In this document: positions 1-9,788 of the stretch, piece by piece
Layout of the letters: each line of letters starts with the position of its first letter
Numbering within the stretch: position 1 is the stretch's first letter
DNA from: Pandoraea eparura
GTDB lineage: Bacteria > Pseudomonadota > Gammaproteobacteria > Burkholderiales > Burkholderiaceae
DNA: 64,000 nucleotides
Reading direction: 5' to 3'
Assembly (NCBI RefSeq): GCF_902459725.1
Contig: NZ_CABPSH010000003.1
Location: forward strand, 186,001-250,000
The notes under the pieces: generated by a model
Databases searched by the model: none
The model's input: only the letters and a program-made list of their open reading frames with translations
What the model was told of the DNA's origin: nothing
Translations under genes and position numbers: made by a program

Positions 1-371
1 TGATGGTGCTGGTGGGGCTGTCCGCGAAGAACGCGATCCTGATCGTGGAGTTCGCACGCGAGTTGGAAATGCAGGGCCGCAGCCCCGTGGCCGCGGCGAT
101 CGAGGCAAGTCGGCTGCGTCTGCGCCCGATTCTGATGACGTCCATCGCGTTCATCATGGGCGTGGTGCCGCTGGTGACATCGACCGGCGCCGGTTCGGAA
201 ATGCGTCACGCGATGGGGGTCGCCGTGTTCTTCGGCATGATCGGCGTGACCGGTTTCGGTCTGATGATGACGCCGGTGTTCTACGTGCTGCTGCGCACCC
301 TGGCGGGCAAGAAGCCGCTGCACAGCGCCCACGCGTCGACCCTGCCCACCAACGTCAAGGCCGAAGTCTGA
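1..371 (+). CDS. RND efflux pump inner-membrane subunit, C-terminal end (partial)
   Basis: This is the last 122 or so residues of a hydrophobe/amphiphile efflux transporter of the AcrB/MexB type; the gene begins before the window. The visible stretch contains the family-typical GLSAKNAILIVEFA transmembrane segment, then the R-RPILMTS and GVVPLV-S-GAG-E-R motifs, then the final membrane helix ending in VFYVLLR. Such pumps use proton influx to drive drugs through a periplasmic adaptor and outer-membrane channel. The next gene, 12 bases downstream by the preferred start, encodes that channel, so this is the end of a tripartite efflux operon. The substrate cannot be judged from this fragment. Confidence 0.93.
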   Translation, partial: MVLVGLSAKNAILIVEFARELEMQGRSPVAAAIEASRLRLRPILMTSIAFIMGVVPLVTSTGAGSEMRHAMGVAVFFGMIGVTGFGLMMTPVFYVLLRTLAGKKPLHSAHASTLPTNVKAEV

Positions 372-383
372 AGGATGCCAATC

Positions 384-2009
384 ATGCAATCGCAATGGAT
401 CAAACGTAGTCTGGGTGTCTCGGGTCTGCTTGGCGCGCTGCTGGTGGTGGCGGGCTGCTCGATGGCCCCCACTTATCAGGTGCCGACGGTGACTGACACG
501 GGGACGCCGACGGCGTTCAAGGAAGCGTCGCTGCCGGCCGGCGAGGCCGGGACGTGGAAGCCCGCCGAGCCCGCCGAGGCGATGGCGCGCGGTCAATGGT
601 GGAAAGTGTTCGGCGACGCCACGCTCGATACGCTCGAGGACGACGCGCTGGCCGCGAACCAGAACTTGAAGGCGGCTGCCGCCCGCGTGCAGGAAGCGCG
701 AGGGGTGCAACGTCAGGCGCGTGCGGCGCTGTTCCCGACGCTCGACGCCGGGTTCGGTCCGACGCGGCAGAAGCTCTCGCCCGCCTCGCAGATGCAACCG
801 GACGGCACGAACATCGCGCCGTACACGCTGTGGCGCGCGCAAGCGAGCGTCGGTTATGAAGTCGATCTGTTCGGGCGCGTGTCGGACAGCGTCGCCGCGG
901 CCCGTGCAGACGCCGAACAGAGCGAAGCGCTGTATCGCTCGGTGCAGCTCGCGCTGCAAGCCGATGTCGCACAGAACTACTTCAGCCTGCGCGAACTTGA
1001 CGCCGAACAGGCGCTGTACACGCAAACGGTGACGTTGCGCGAAGCGGCGCTCAAGCTGGTGCAACGACGCTTTACCGAAGGCGATATCGGCGAGCTGGAC
1101 GTGGCCCGCGCCAAGGCGGAGCTGGCCACGGCGCAATCGGATGCGCTGGCGGTGGCGCGTCTGCGAGCGGCGTCGGAGCATAGCCTTGCAATTCTGCTTG
1201 GCAAGGCGCCGGCAGAATTCACCTTCGCGCCGTCGCCGCTGGTGCCGGTGGCGGTGCACATCCCGGCGGGCCTGCCGTCGGCGCTGCTCGAACGGCGGCC
1301 GGACATTGCCGCGGCCGAGCACGCCATGGCGGCCGCCAACGCGCGCATCGGGGTGGCGAAAGCCGCGTTCTTCCCGTCGCTGTCGCTGACTGGCGCCGGG
1401 GGCTTCGAAGCGGCCACGCTGGGCGACCTGTTCAATTGGTCGAGCCGCACCTTCCTGCTCGGCCCGGTGGTGGGCGGGCTGCTCTCGATGCCGATCTTCG
1501 ATGGCGGCGCGCGCAGCGGCAATCTGTCGCGGGCGCGGGCGCGCTATGAGGAAGATGTCGCGAACTACCGCCAGCAAGTGCTCGTCGCGTTCCAGGAGGT
1601 CGAGGACAACCTGTCGAACCTGCGCCTGCTCGCCGCGCAAACGCGGGCGCAGAGCGACGCGGTGGCAGCGTCGAACCGTGCCGCCCAGCTCTCGCGCATG
1701 CAGTATCAGGAAGGCTCGATTGCGTATCTCGACGTCATCGATGCCGAACGCACGGTGCTGCAGACGCAGCGCAGTGCGGTTCAGCTCGCCGGCGCGCAGG
1801 CCGTATCGACCGTCAACCTGATCCGCGCCCTCGGCGGTGGATGGGGTGATGTGCCGACGGCGGATGCTCCAGCGAAGTCCACGACATCGACGTCGCCTGC
1901 CTCACTTGGGTCGCCTGCGGCGCCCGACGTGGCAACCAATGGCACAGCATCCGCGGCTCGTCATCCCAACGCCAGCGACGTCACCGATGCCACCGTGGCG
2001 GCGCGGTAG
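384..2009 (+). CDS. NodT/OprM-family outer-membrane efflux lipoprotein
   Basis: Outer-membrane channel of an RND efflux system. The N-terminus is a lipoprotein signal with the lipobox VAGC followed by SMAP, so the mature protein should be acylated and outer-membrane anchored. Two OEP repeats follow, with the repeat hallmarks LFGRV, SLSLTGAGGFE and AYLDVIDAERT. An ATG at 375 is also in frame, but the AAGG at 372-375 lies at a proper ribosome-binding distance only for the ATG at 384, which I prefer. The C-terminus carries an extra tail of about 45 residues rich in Ala, Ser and Thr, longer than usual for the family. It lies directly downstream of the pump subunit and is almost certainly cotranscribed with it. 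Confidence 0.93.
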   Translation: MQSQWIKRSLGVSGLLGALLVVAGCSMAPTYQVPTVTDTGTPTAFKEASLPAGEAGTWKPAEPAEAMARGQWWKVFGDATLDTLEDDALAANQNLKAAAARVQEARGVQRQARAALFPTLDAGFGPTRQKLSPASQMQPDGTNIAPYTLWRAQASVGYEVDLFGRVSDSVAAARADAEQSEALYRSVQLALQADVAQNYFSLRELDAEQALYTQTVTLREAALKLVQRRFTEGDIGELDVARAKAELATAQSDALAVARLRAASEHSLAILLGKAPAEFTFAPSPLVPVAVHIPAGLPSALLERRPDIAAAEHAMAAANARIGVAKAAFFPSLSLTGAGGFEAATLGDLFNWSSRTFLLGPVVGGLLSMPIFDGGARSGNLSRARARYEEDVANYRQQVLVAFQEVEDNLSNLRLLAAQTRAQSDAVAASNRAAQLSRMQYQEGSIAYLDVIDAERTVLQTQRSAVQLAGAQAVSTVNLIRALGGGWGDVPTADAPAKSTTSTSPASLGSPAAPDVATNGTASAARHPNASDVTDATVAAR

Positions 2010-2597
2010 TTCGTATCTCGGTCACGCAGGCGTAGCGGCCCGGCGCATCGGGCCGGCCGTCGCCTGAATCGGAAGCATCGAACCGGCGGCCGCGCTCGTC
2101 CCCCCAAGACGATTGGCACGCCGACCCGCCCCCGACGCGTGTCAGGCGCGCCGCCGGTTTCGATGCCCCGATTTCCTGTCATTCCGTCTGGAAACAAGTT
2201 TCTTCCCTGCGTCCCTGCTTACCCGGTGCGTGCCGTCAGTCAATCGACAGTCGGCGTGCCCGGGCCTTTTTTGCGCGACGATTCCCGTCCACCCGCCCGG
2301 CTCGCCTGACCTCGCTTCGCCCACCTCACCTCACATCTTTCGCGTCCCCGCTGCCCCTACCGCTGCCCGTACCCCTGCCCTCGGCTACCGTTACCCGCAA
2401 GGTTCACGCCTTATGCGTCTCGTTTTCCTGATTTTGGTGCACCGCTCTCGTGGCAACCGATTCTCATCGATGATTTCGCTGCACCGCAGCATTAAAATCA
2501 CGCGCTCATCCCCTCCCAATCCATCGATATACGATATATCATGCACAAAATATCAAAGCGCCGCCCTAAACGGGTGCAGATGGTGGAGCGGGACGAC
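2010..2597. other. Intergenic region, no gene supported
   Basis: About 590 bases between the efflux operon and the HPP gene. Just after the efflux gene there is a GC-rich hairpin (2036-2042 with 2049-2055, six-base loop) that could help end transcription, but no T-run follows it. The open frame at 2113-2607 is proline/arginine-rich, resembles no family and is rejected. Near 2525-2542 there is an AT-rich stretch with GATATACGATATATC that could hold the promoter of the next gene. Confidence 0.5.
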
Positions 2598-3719
2598 ATG
2601 GCAATGACACGACGTGACGTGAGAGATTGGCTGGCAGGTTTTCTGCCTGCCGTGGTGGCCGTGCACTGGCGCGAGCGCGTTCGCGCAGGCTTCGGCGCGC
2701 TTTGCGGGATTGCGCTGACCGGCGGCCTGATGCTCTGGACGCTCGGCCCCGCCACCTATATCCCCTGGCTCGTTGCGCCGATGGGGGCTTCCGCCGTGCT
2801 GCTCTTCGGCGTTCCGGCCAGTCCGCTCGCCCAGCCCTGGTCGATTCTCGGCGGCAATCTGGTCGCCGCGATCGTCGGCGTCACCTGTGCGATGCACATT
2901 GCGTCGCCTATCGCCGCGGCGGCCACGGCGGTCGGCGTTTCCATCGCGTTGATGTTCACGCTGCGCTGCGTGCACCCGCCCTCAGGCGCCGTTGCGCTCA
3001 CGGCCGTGCTCGGCGGCCCGGCCGTCCACGCCCTCGGGTACGGATTCGTCCTCGAACCGATTGCCGCGCAGTCCGTCGTGCTGCTTGCGGCCGCTATTGG
3101 TTATCACGCGCTTACCGGCCACCGCTATCCGCACGCCACGCGTGCGCAGGCACCGGTGCGTCCGGTCAACGCTTCGGCCATACCGGTCACGACGGCCGAC
3201 GCCGAGAAGGCCCTCGCCCGCCGTAGCGAACTTCTCGACATTTCCCCTGACGATCTGGCCAGCCTGCTTCGCGACACCCAGCGCGAGGCTTATGCGCGAC
3301 GCGCACGCGAATTGACCTGTGCCGACGTCATGACGCCGCCTCTGGCGAAGGTTCAGGCACACGACGAAGCGCCGGCGGCGTGGCGTCTGCTGCAGCGTCA
3401 CGGCCTGGACGCCCTGCCGGTCGTCGATGGCGATGCGCGCGTGATCGGCCTGGTGACGCGTCACGACCTGCATACGCGCAGAGCACGTCGTCAGCAGTGG
3501 CCGCGCTTTGGCGTATCGATCGGCAGCGGGCAGCGCCCGGCGGTTCGCGATGTCATGCAAGTGCAGCCGAAGTCGGCCACGACCGGCATGCCCCTCTCCG
3601 AGCTGGTGCCATTGCTCATGGCGCAACGTCATGGCACGCTGCCCGTGCTCGACGAGGCGGCCCGGCTGGTGGGCGTTGTCACGCACGCCGAAGTGCTGCG
3701 CAAGGTCATGGCCGCATGA
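2598..3719 (+). CDS. HPP-family membrane protein with C-terminal CBS domain pair
   Basis: Residues 20-170 hold four to five hydrophobic helices with the family-naming HPP motif in CVHPPSGAVAL and the P-G-LVAPMGASAVLLFG segment. After a linker come two CBS repeats (CADVMTPP... and VRDVMQVQP...), which in other proteins bind adenine nucleotides and regulate the attached domain. HPP proteins have been linked to nitrite transport in plastids and cyanobacteria; the bacterial HPP-CBS role is unsettled. An upstream in-frame ATG at 2541 exists, but GGAG at 2585-2588 sits nine bases before the ATG at 2598, so I chose 2598. The gene stands alone. Confidence 0.85.
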   Translation: MAMTRRDVRDWLAGFLPAVVAVHWRERVRAGFGALCGIALTGGLMLWTLGPATYIPWLVAPMGASAVLLFGVPASPLAQPWSILGGNLVAAIVGVTCAMHIASPIAAAATAVGVSIALMFTLRCVHPPSGAVALTAVLGGPAVHALGYGFVLEPIAAQSVVLLAAAIGYHALTGHRYPHATRAQAPVRPVNASAIPVTTADAEKALARRSELLDISPDDLASLLRDTQREAYARRARELTCADVMTPPLAKVQAHDEAPAAWRLLQRHGLDALPVVDGDARVIGLVTRHDLHTRRARRQQWPRFGVSIGSGQRPAVRDVMQVQPKSATTGMPLSELVPLLMAQRHGTLPVLDEAARLVGVVTHAEVLRKVMAA

Positions 3720-3800
3720 CACATTAGGCACCAGGCACGGAACGTCAGGCCCCTGCGCCTGTGGTGCGGCGAGCATCGCGGGCGTCAGTTCCCCCTGCAT

Positions 3801-3836
3801 CATCCTCATCCTCATCCTCATCCTCATCCTCATCCT
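3801..3836. repeat. CATCCT hexanucleotide microsatellite, six copies
   Basis: Six perfect tandem copies of CATCCT, followed by degenerate CTCACC-like units to about 3860. The repeat lies in the 300-base gap between the HPP gene and the next membrane-protein gene. It is prone to slippage and its length may vary among strains. No reading frame with a convincing product crosses it. Confidence 0.9.
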
Positions 3837-3981
3837 CGCCCTCACCTCACCTCACCCTCGCCGTCTCCCTAGCCCCCCGTCGTGTTGCTGCCGACACCGG
3901 GCCTCTCCCCTCTCTGCGTGCAATTGTCAGCCCTGAGCCGATCTGCAAGAATGGCGGCGGCGCGGCGCACCAACGTCGTAA

Positions 3982-4000
3982 CGCTTCGTTTAACGAAGCG
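3982..4000. promoter_or_regulatory. Perfect 19-bp palindrome upstream of a membrane-protein gene
   Basis: CGCTTCGTT-T-AACGAAGCG: two perfect 9-bp arms around one base. It ends 20 bases before the start codon at 4021 and precedes its GAGGGAGA ribosome binding site. A dyad of this length and position fits an operator for a dimeric repressor, or a short hairpin in the mRNA leader. No regulator gene is adjacent, so the partner is unknown. Confidence 0.55.
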
Positions 4001-4020
4001 AAATTCGCTCGAGGGAGAGC

Positions 4021-4848
4021 ATGGATCCGATCACGTTCAAACAGTGTTTCAAGGGCGCCTGGCGCGACGGCTTCAACGCGTTGCGCCAACGGCCATGGCT
4101 GTGCCTGGCGATTGCCGTTGTCTTCCTCGTGACGGCGGGACTTAGCATTTCGCTCGATCAACTCGCGCGCACTGCCTCACAAACCGGCGAACCGGCCATC
4201 TACCGGCTGCGTATCGCACTCATGTCGTTCGGCGTCTTTTTCGCCAACCTCGTGGCGTTCTCGGTGCTCGTCATCCACGTCTTTCGGTACACGATTCTCG
4301 GCCCGGAAGCCGCCCGGCAAGGCCGTTGGTATGGACGCGATCTCTGGCGCTATCTCTGGGCGTCGACCCAGATCTTCGTCGCCTTTGCTGGGGTGTGGCT
4401 GGTCATCGCCCTGGGTGCGGCGCTGGCACTGCGGGCGACCGGACACAGCAATTCGTATGCGGGACTCGCCACGTTTTGCGTGCTGTTGATTTGTGCGCTG
4501 GCCTACGTGCTGGTGCGCGTATCGCTGATCTTTGCGCAGATTGGCGCGGGACGCAGCAAGCGCTGGCGCGCCGCCTGGCGGGATTCACGTGGACACTTCT
4601 GGTCGATGTTCGGCACCATGATCGGGACCGTGCTGCCGTTGATGATCGCGGGCGGTGTCGTGTCAGCCCTGTTCGCAGCGCTGCTGCACGTCATGCCGGC
4701 GGCCAAGACGGCAGCGCTTGGCATGCTGGTGCTGCAGACGGTGTTGTCCGTGATGTGGATCGCGGTCTCGACGGGCACTTCCGCATGGCTTTACCGCCGC
4801 TTCGCCAGTGAACTGCTGACGCTCGACGACGCACCGGACGACGTCTGA
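4021..4848 (+). CDS. Six-helix integral membrane protein of unknown function
   Basis: 275 residues with about six hydrophobic segments (near residues 25-45, 68-95, 115-138, 145-165, 195-222 and 228-250) separated by Arg-rich loops such as GRSKRWRAAWRDSRG. It resembles uncharacterised Burkholderiales membrane proteins of similar length; I recognise no catalytic motif. The start is well supported by GAGGGAGAGC directly before the ATG. The 19-bp palindrome just upstream suggests it is regulated. It stands alone, convergent with the methionine aminopeptidase gene. Confidence 0.75.
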   Translation: MDPITFKQCFKGAWRDGFNALRQRPWLCLAIAVVFLVTAGLSISLDQLARTASQTGEPAIYRLRIALMSFGVFFANLVAFSVLVIHVFRYTILGPEAARQGRWYGRDLWRYLWASTQIFVAFAGVWLVIALGAALALRATGHSNSYAGLATFCVLLICALAYVLVRVSLIFAQIGAGRSKRWRAAWRDSRGHFWSMFGTMIGTVLPLMIAGGVVSALFAALLHVMPAAKTAALGMLVLQTVLSVMWIAVSTGTSAWLYRRFASELLTLDDAPDDV

Positions 4849-4889
4849 GGCGTGCATCGCGCGCCCCAGGCGTTGTCACTGCCCCGTCA

Positions 4890-5738
4890 TCAGGCGGCGT
4901 TGGCGGTTCCCGCGCTGCCGTCCAGCGTACCGAGGTTGCCGAAGCTTCCGAAGCGGGCATACTCGCCAAGGCCGTCCGGCCATTGCGTGAGGACCTCGAA
5001 GCCGGTCTCCGTCACGGCGACCATGTGCTCCCACTGGGCGGACAACGAACGGTCGCGTGTCACGACCGTCCAGCCATCCGCCAACTGCTTCGTGTCCGGC
5101 TTGCCGGCGTTGACCATCGGTTCGATGGTGAAGATCATCCCGGGGCGCAGCGTGAGCCCCGTGCCCGGACGCCCATAGTGCAACACCTGCGGATCATCGT
5201 GATAAGTCGTGCCGATGCCGTGCCCGCAGTAGTCGCGCACGATGCTGAAGCCTTCGCGATGCGCCACCGTCTGGATGGCGTAGCCGACGTCGCCCAGGGT
5301 TGCGCCCGGACGCACGGCACGAATGCCCGCGAGCATCGCTTCGAAGGTCGTATCGACCAGGCGCTTGGCAAGAATGCTCGGCTTGCCCGCGTAATACATG
5401 CGGCTCGTGTCACCGAACCAGCCGTCCTTGATGAGGGCGACGTCGATGTTGACGATGTCGCCGTCGTGCAGCGTCTTCTCGCCAGGGATGCCATGACAGA
5501 CGACGTGATTCACCGACGCACACACGGTCTTCGGATACCCGTGATAGCCGATATTGGCGGGAATCGCCTTCAGCTCGTCGACGATGAAGTCGTGACACAG
5601 GCGATCGAGCGCATCGGTCGTGACGCCGGGTTTGACGTGCTCGCCAATCATCGCGAGCACCTGCGCGGCCAAATCCCCGGCGCGGCGCGACAGTGCGATT
5701 TCTTCTTTGGATCGGATGACAACGCGTTCGCGCACCAT
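4890..5738 (-). CDS. map: Type I methionine aminopeptidase
   Basis: Removes N-terminal methionine from nascent proteins in the cytoplasm. All five metal ligands are visible: D99 (NIDVALI), D110 (GDTSRM), H173 (GHGIG), E206 (TIEPM) and E237 (QWEHMV), plus the substrate-side H82. At 282 residues it is about 20 longer than typical Map because of a Gly/Ala-rich tail. It starts inside the stop codon of the ParD-like gene (TAATG overlap), so the two are translationally coupled. It is therefore probably a second, specialised copy rather than the housekeeping gene, which usually sits near rpsB; the window cannot show whether another copy exists. Confidence 0.95.
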   Translation of the reverse strand: MVRERVVIRSKEEIALSRRAGDLAAQVLAMIGEHVKPGVTTDALDRLCHDFIVDELKAIPANIGYHGYPKTVCASVNHVVCHGIPGEKTLHDGDIVNIDVALIKDGWFGDTSRMYYAGKPSILAKRLVDTTFEAMLAGIRAVRPGATLGDVGYAIQTVAHREGFSIVRDYCGHGIGTTYHDDPQVLHYGRPGTGLTLRPGMIFTIEPMVNAGKPDTKQLADGWTVVTRDRSLSAQWEHMVAVTETGFEVLTQWPDGLGEYARFGSFGNLGTLDGSAGTANAA

Positions 5739-5992
5739 TACGCCACCTTATTGAATGCGGTGACGGGGGCACCGGTTGCGGGAGACACGGCGACCTCGGC
5801 CTCACCGGCCTGGCCCCCCTCGGATTCGATGAGCTTGCGGCAGATGTCGCCGTAGCTCAGCGTGGGATTGAGTTCGGAGAGCATGCCGACGCGCAACCAA
5901 TGCTCGGCTTGGGCGTTGATCGAACGGCTGAGCGCGCCGCTCGTGTTGCGCAACGCCGCATGCATCTGCTCCGATATCTTGACGATACCCAT
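5738..5992 (-). CDS. ParD-like ribbon-helix-helix protein paired with Map
   Basis: 84 residues beginning MGIVKISEQMHAALRNTSGALSRSINAQAEHWLRVGML, the signature of the ParD-like antitoxin family (Arc/MetJ-type ribbon-helix-helix with an alpha-helical tail). Such proteins usually bind DNA as dimers and repress their own operon. No ParE toxin is encoded next to it; its cotranscribed partner is the methionine aminopeptidase, overlapping by one base. The Pro/Ala-rich C-terminus is probably disordered. The inverted repeat just upstream (6007-6034) is a likely self-operator. Whether this is a genuine toxin-antitoxin pair cannot be decided from sequence. Confidence 0.8.
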   Translation of the reverse strand: MGIVKISEQMHAALRNTSGALSRSINAQAEHWLRVGMLSELNPTLSYGDICRKLIESEGGQAGEAEVAVSPATGAPVTAFNKVA

Positions 5993-6006
5993 GTTGCGGA
6001 CCTCTT

Positions 6007-6034
6007 ATATACGAAATAGCTACGAAACGTATAT
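6007..6034. promoter_or_regulatory. Inverted plus direct repeat, probable operator of the parD-like/map operon
   Basis: Perfect 7-bp arms ATATACG (6007-6013) and CGTATAT (6028-6034) flank two direct copies of TACGAAA (6010-6016 and 6021-6027). The element is centred about 28 bases upstream of the ParD-like start codon at 5992 and is AT-rich against a GC-rich background. A -10-like TAATAT overlaps the distal arm on the minus strand. Ribbon-helix-helix repressors commonly bind such short repeats at their own promoters. Confidence 0.6.
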
Positions 6035-6039
6035 TATCA

Positions 6040-6541
6040 GAGCGGCAGCCCGTTGTCGCGCTTGAACGCGGGCCGCGATACATGAGGCGCGCGGTGCCGC
6101 CGCGAATCCGACACAGGATCGCCCTCTTCCACTCCCCGCGAGAAGGGCATGGCGTCCCATTCAACGGTTGACGACCTGCGCCTGGATGTCGATGTGTGAT
6201 GAGGGCCACGGCGGCGCAAGTCTCAACCGAGCCCCACCACGAGCGGCACGAAGCGATGTCATCGGTTGGCATTTTGGCCAATTTCGCAATCACATCCCCT
6301 GCGTTCTCAGTAAGCGCGAGAAACGTCGGCGGCTCTCCACCAGCACCAGCCCCAAACGCGGCGCCGTTGAGCCGGTTGGCCATGCCGCCGGACTGCACTG
6401 TCTTTTGCGCGAAAGGTATTACCGGAGCTGACGAAACGTCACCGCGGTTTGCAAGGACGTGTCCGCGTACACAAGATTCCCATTCGGGTGTCGCCCTCGC
6501 ATAAAAAGGTATCATGCCAATCCTCTCCGAAGTCGCCCCTT
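6040..6541. other. Intergenic region, no gene supported
   Basis: About 500 bases between the divergent parD-like and ABC-F genes. Open frames exist on both strands (for instance 5802-6515 minus and 6196-6504 plus), but their translations are low-complexity, resemble no family, and the minus-strand frame overlaps the ParD-like gene. I see no tRNA or repeat here. Confidence 0.5.
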
Positions 6542-8221
<1,680 letters not shown>

Positions 8222-8324
8222 GCTCCCCCCAGGTGGGCGGTGGACGTGGCAGGGGAGGCGAAGCAGGCACCTGACCCGCTACCATTTGCCCGCCTGTAAC
8301 CTCAGCGGCGTTGGCACTTTTTAA

Positions 8325-8558
8325 GCTTCTGGTCTTGCATCGGGTTTTAAGCGCGCAGAGCTCGGCAACTTTGGCGATTCGAAATCGCTTGGGGCTGGGC
8401 TTTGGGAAATGAGAATCGACTTTGGTCCGGGATACCACGTGTATTACGGGCAAGCTGGTGAGATCACTTACCTGCTTTTGTGCGGAGGGAATAAGTCGAC
8501 TCAGCAAGGCGATATCGCGCGGGCCAGGGCATTGTGGGAAACCATCACGAAGGAGTGA
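8325..8558 (+). pseudogene. Decayed RelE/HigB-type toxin gene (5' part lost)
   Basis: Reading frame from 8325 to the TGA at 8556-8558 encodes FKRAELGNFGDSKSLG, then MRIDFGPGYHVYYGQ, then LLLCGGNKSTQQGDIARARALW. This is the C-terminal two thirds of the 'addiction module killer' toxins of the RelE/ParE superfamily, which are about 100 residues long. The expected N-terminal 25-30 residues are missing: a stop at 8322-8324 closes the frame, and matching fragments upstream lie in other frames, as expected after a small deletion and frameshift. A shorter product from the ATG at 8409 would lack most of the fold. The antitoxin gene follows five bases downstream. Confidence 0.75.
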
Positions 8559-8563
8559 TCGAA

Positions 8564-8866
8564 ATGAGTAAAGCCGACATCACACGCTTTGATGCTTCCG
8601 AGTATTTGGACAGTGACGAAATGATCGCCGAATACCTCAACGCCGCGCTCGAAGAGAATGACCCAGCGATCTTTCTGTCCGCGATTGCAGACGTTGCCAA
8701 AGCGAAAGGCATGACGCAAGTCGCAACCGCAGCAGGGCTCGGCCGAGAGAGTCTCTACAAGGCGCTAGCCCCAAACGCACAGCCTCGTTTCTCCACGATA
8801 CTGCGAGTCATGCATGCGCTGGGCATCAAGCTGTCGACGATCCCGGATCGAGCTATTCACGCCTGA
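8564..8866 (+). CDS. HigA-like addiction-module antitoxin, HTH family
   Basis: 100 residues: an N-terminal toxin-binding part (MSKADITRFDASEYLDSDEMIAEYLNAALEENDPAIFLSAIADVAKAKG) followed by a Cro/C1-type helix-turn-helix (MTQVATAAGLGRESLYKALAPNAQPRFSTILRVMHALGIKL). This is the family of antidotes paired with 'addiction module killer' proteins. AAGGAG at 8550-8555 gives a good ribosome binding site for the ATG at 8564; an upstream in-frame ATG at 8534 lies within the toxin remnant and is unlikely. The antitoxin looks intact while its toxin is broken. Confidence 0.85.
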   Translation: MSKADITRFDASEYLDSDEMIAEYLNAALEENDPAIFLSAIADVAKAKGMTQVATAAGLGRESLYKALAPNAQPRFSTILRVMHALGIKLSTIPDRAIHA

Positions 8867-9061
8867 TACGAGCGAGGATTATCTCTCGCGACATCCAGCC
8901 GGCTCCCTTTCGCCGCGATGAAACGTCGGCAACCTCATCTATAAAGTCCCAAAGTGGATTTGGGCGACTTCCGAATTATGGCGATGCGTGTAGGATCACG
9001 GTTGCCGCCCATTGCCGCACTCGCCAAGTTCTCCTAAGCTGTCCCTCGTCACGTCCCAAGC

Positions 9062-9270
9062 GTGACCGGGTTTAGCAGCCTGATGACGAGTTTATGGGCA
9101 CACGGCCGCGTTGCATCGCGGTCTTCGTGTGCAACACGCTTCGTGCACCCATACTATGGGTGGGCTTGGATTGGGACGCCTTCGGGCGTGCCGCTGAACC
9201 ATACCCGTCGCGGTCTGCTAACCCAGTTCAATGCCCACCCACCCCTGCTATGTGCAGCGGGTGGTGGGAT
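9062..9270 (+). ncRNA. Structured leader resembling phage C4 antisense RNA (candidate)
   Basis: Three helices can be drawn by eye. GGGTTTAGCAGCC (9068-9080) pairs with GGTCTGCTAACCC (9212-9224) with two bulges. TGGGTGGGC (9157-9165) pairs perfectly with 9233-9241 and encloses a UUCG-capped hairpin (9176-9180 with 9185-9189). The 9234-9248 strand can instead pair with 9254-9268, about 14 bp with two single-base bulges. The last two helices share 9234-9241, so they exclude each other, as in attenuators. The layout and the GGTCTGCTAACCC and GCCCACCCA wording recall the C4 antisense RNA family of phages P1/P7, though I could not run a covariance model. A small gene starts 28 bases after the last helix. 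Confidence 0.5.
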
Positions 9271-9297
9271 TCAAACGGTAAGCACGAGGAACCCCGC

Positions 9298-9543
9298 ATG
9301 ACACCCCATCAGCACCTTCCTATCCCTTCTCGCGACACACTAGACCGTCTGAACGAGCTGTCCGAACGGCTCGTCGCACTCTCGATGGTCGGAGCGAATC
9401 AGCGCCCCACCGCCATCCCCGAGCAATTCAACGAAGCCTATTTTGATCAGATGAGCGACCTTTCCAGCGAGGTGTACAACCTGTGCCATCGACTCGATGA
9501 AGATCTAAGTTATCTCCTGCCGCAAGCCGCGCCGGCGTCGTAA
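9298..9543 (+). CDS. Small hypothetical protein downstream of the C4-like leader
   Basis: 81 residues, acidic, predicted mostly helical (DTLDRLNELSERLVALSMVGANQRP... FDQMSDLSSEVYNLCHRLDEDLSYLLPQ), with no transmembrane segment or known motif. The ATG at 9298 has GAGGA at 9286-9290 as ribosome binding site. The frame stays open upstream to 9094, but that part would overlap the structured RNA, so 9298 is the better start. Its position makes it the likely target of whatever control the leader exerts. I do not recognise the family. Confidence 0.55.
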   Translation: MTPHQHLPIPSRDTLDRLNELSERLVALSMVGANQRPTAIPEQFNEAYFDQMSDLSSEVYNLCHRLDEDLSYLLPQAAPAS

Positions 9544-9788
9544 ATTTTCTTCCCCCAATTGGCCCCCCGCACGCCAAATCGATCTGAAGCACTCGGCATA
9601 TAGCGCGCAAGTCACCACGGGCCCCCGATTGGGCCGACGCATCGATTTTAAGTTTGAAGAGGTGAGATTCTTCGCCGACAACGAACAATCAGAATCCACG
9701 AAAACCCCGCCCCGCCTTATTCGGCGAGCGTTTGCGAGATTTTCCGGGAAGAAGTGAGACCTACGTAACCGATGCCAAAACGGGGAGT

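Noticed and set aside
2036-2055. Hairpin after the efflux operon as a rho-independent terminator
   Set aside because: The GC-rich stem is good but no T-run follows, so it is noted only within the intergenic entry.
2113-2607. 164-codon frame between the efflux and HPP genes
   Set aside because: Proline/arginine-rich translation, no ribosome binding site, and it runs into the HPP gene in another frame.
5802-6515. 237-codon minus-strand frame before the ABC-F gene
   Set aside because: It overlaps the ParD-like gene in another frame and translates to low-complexity sequence without family resemblance.
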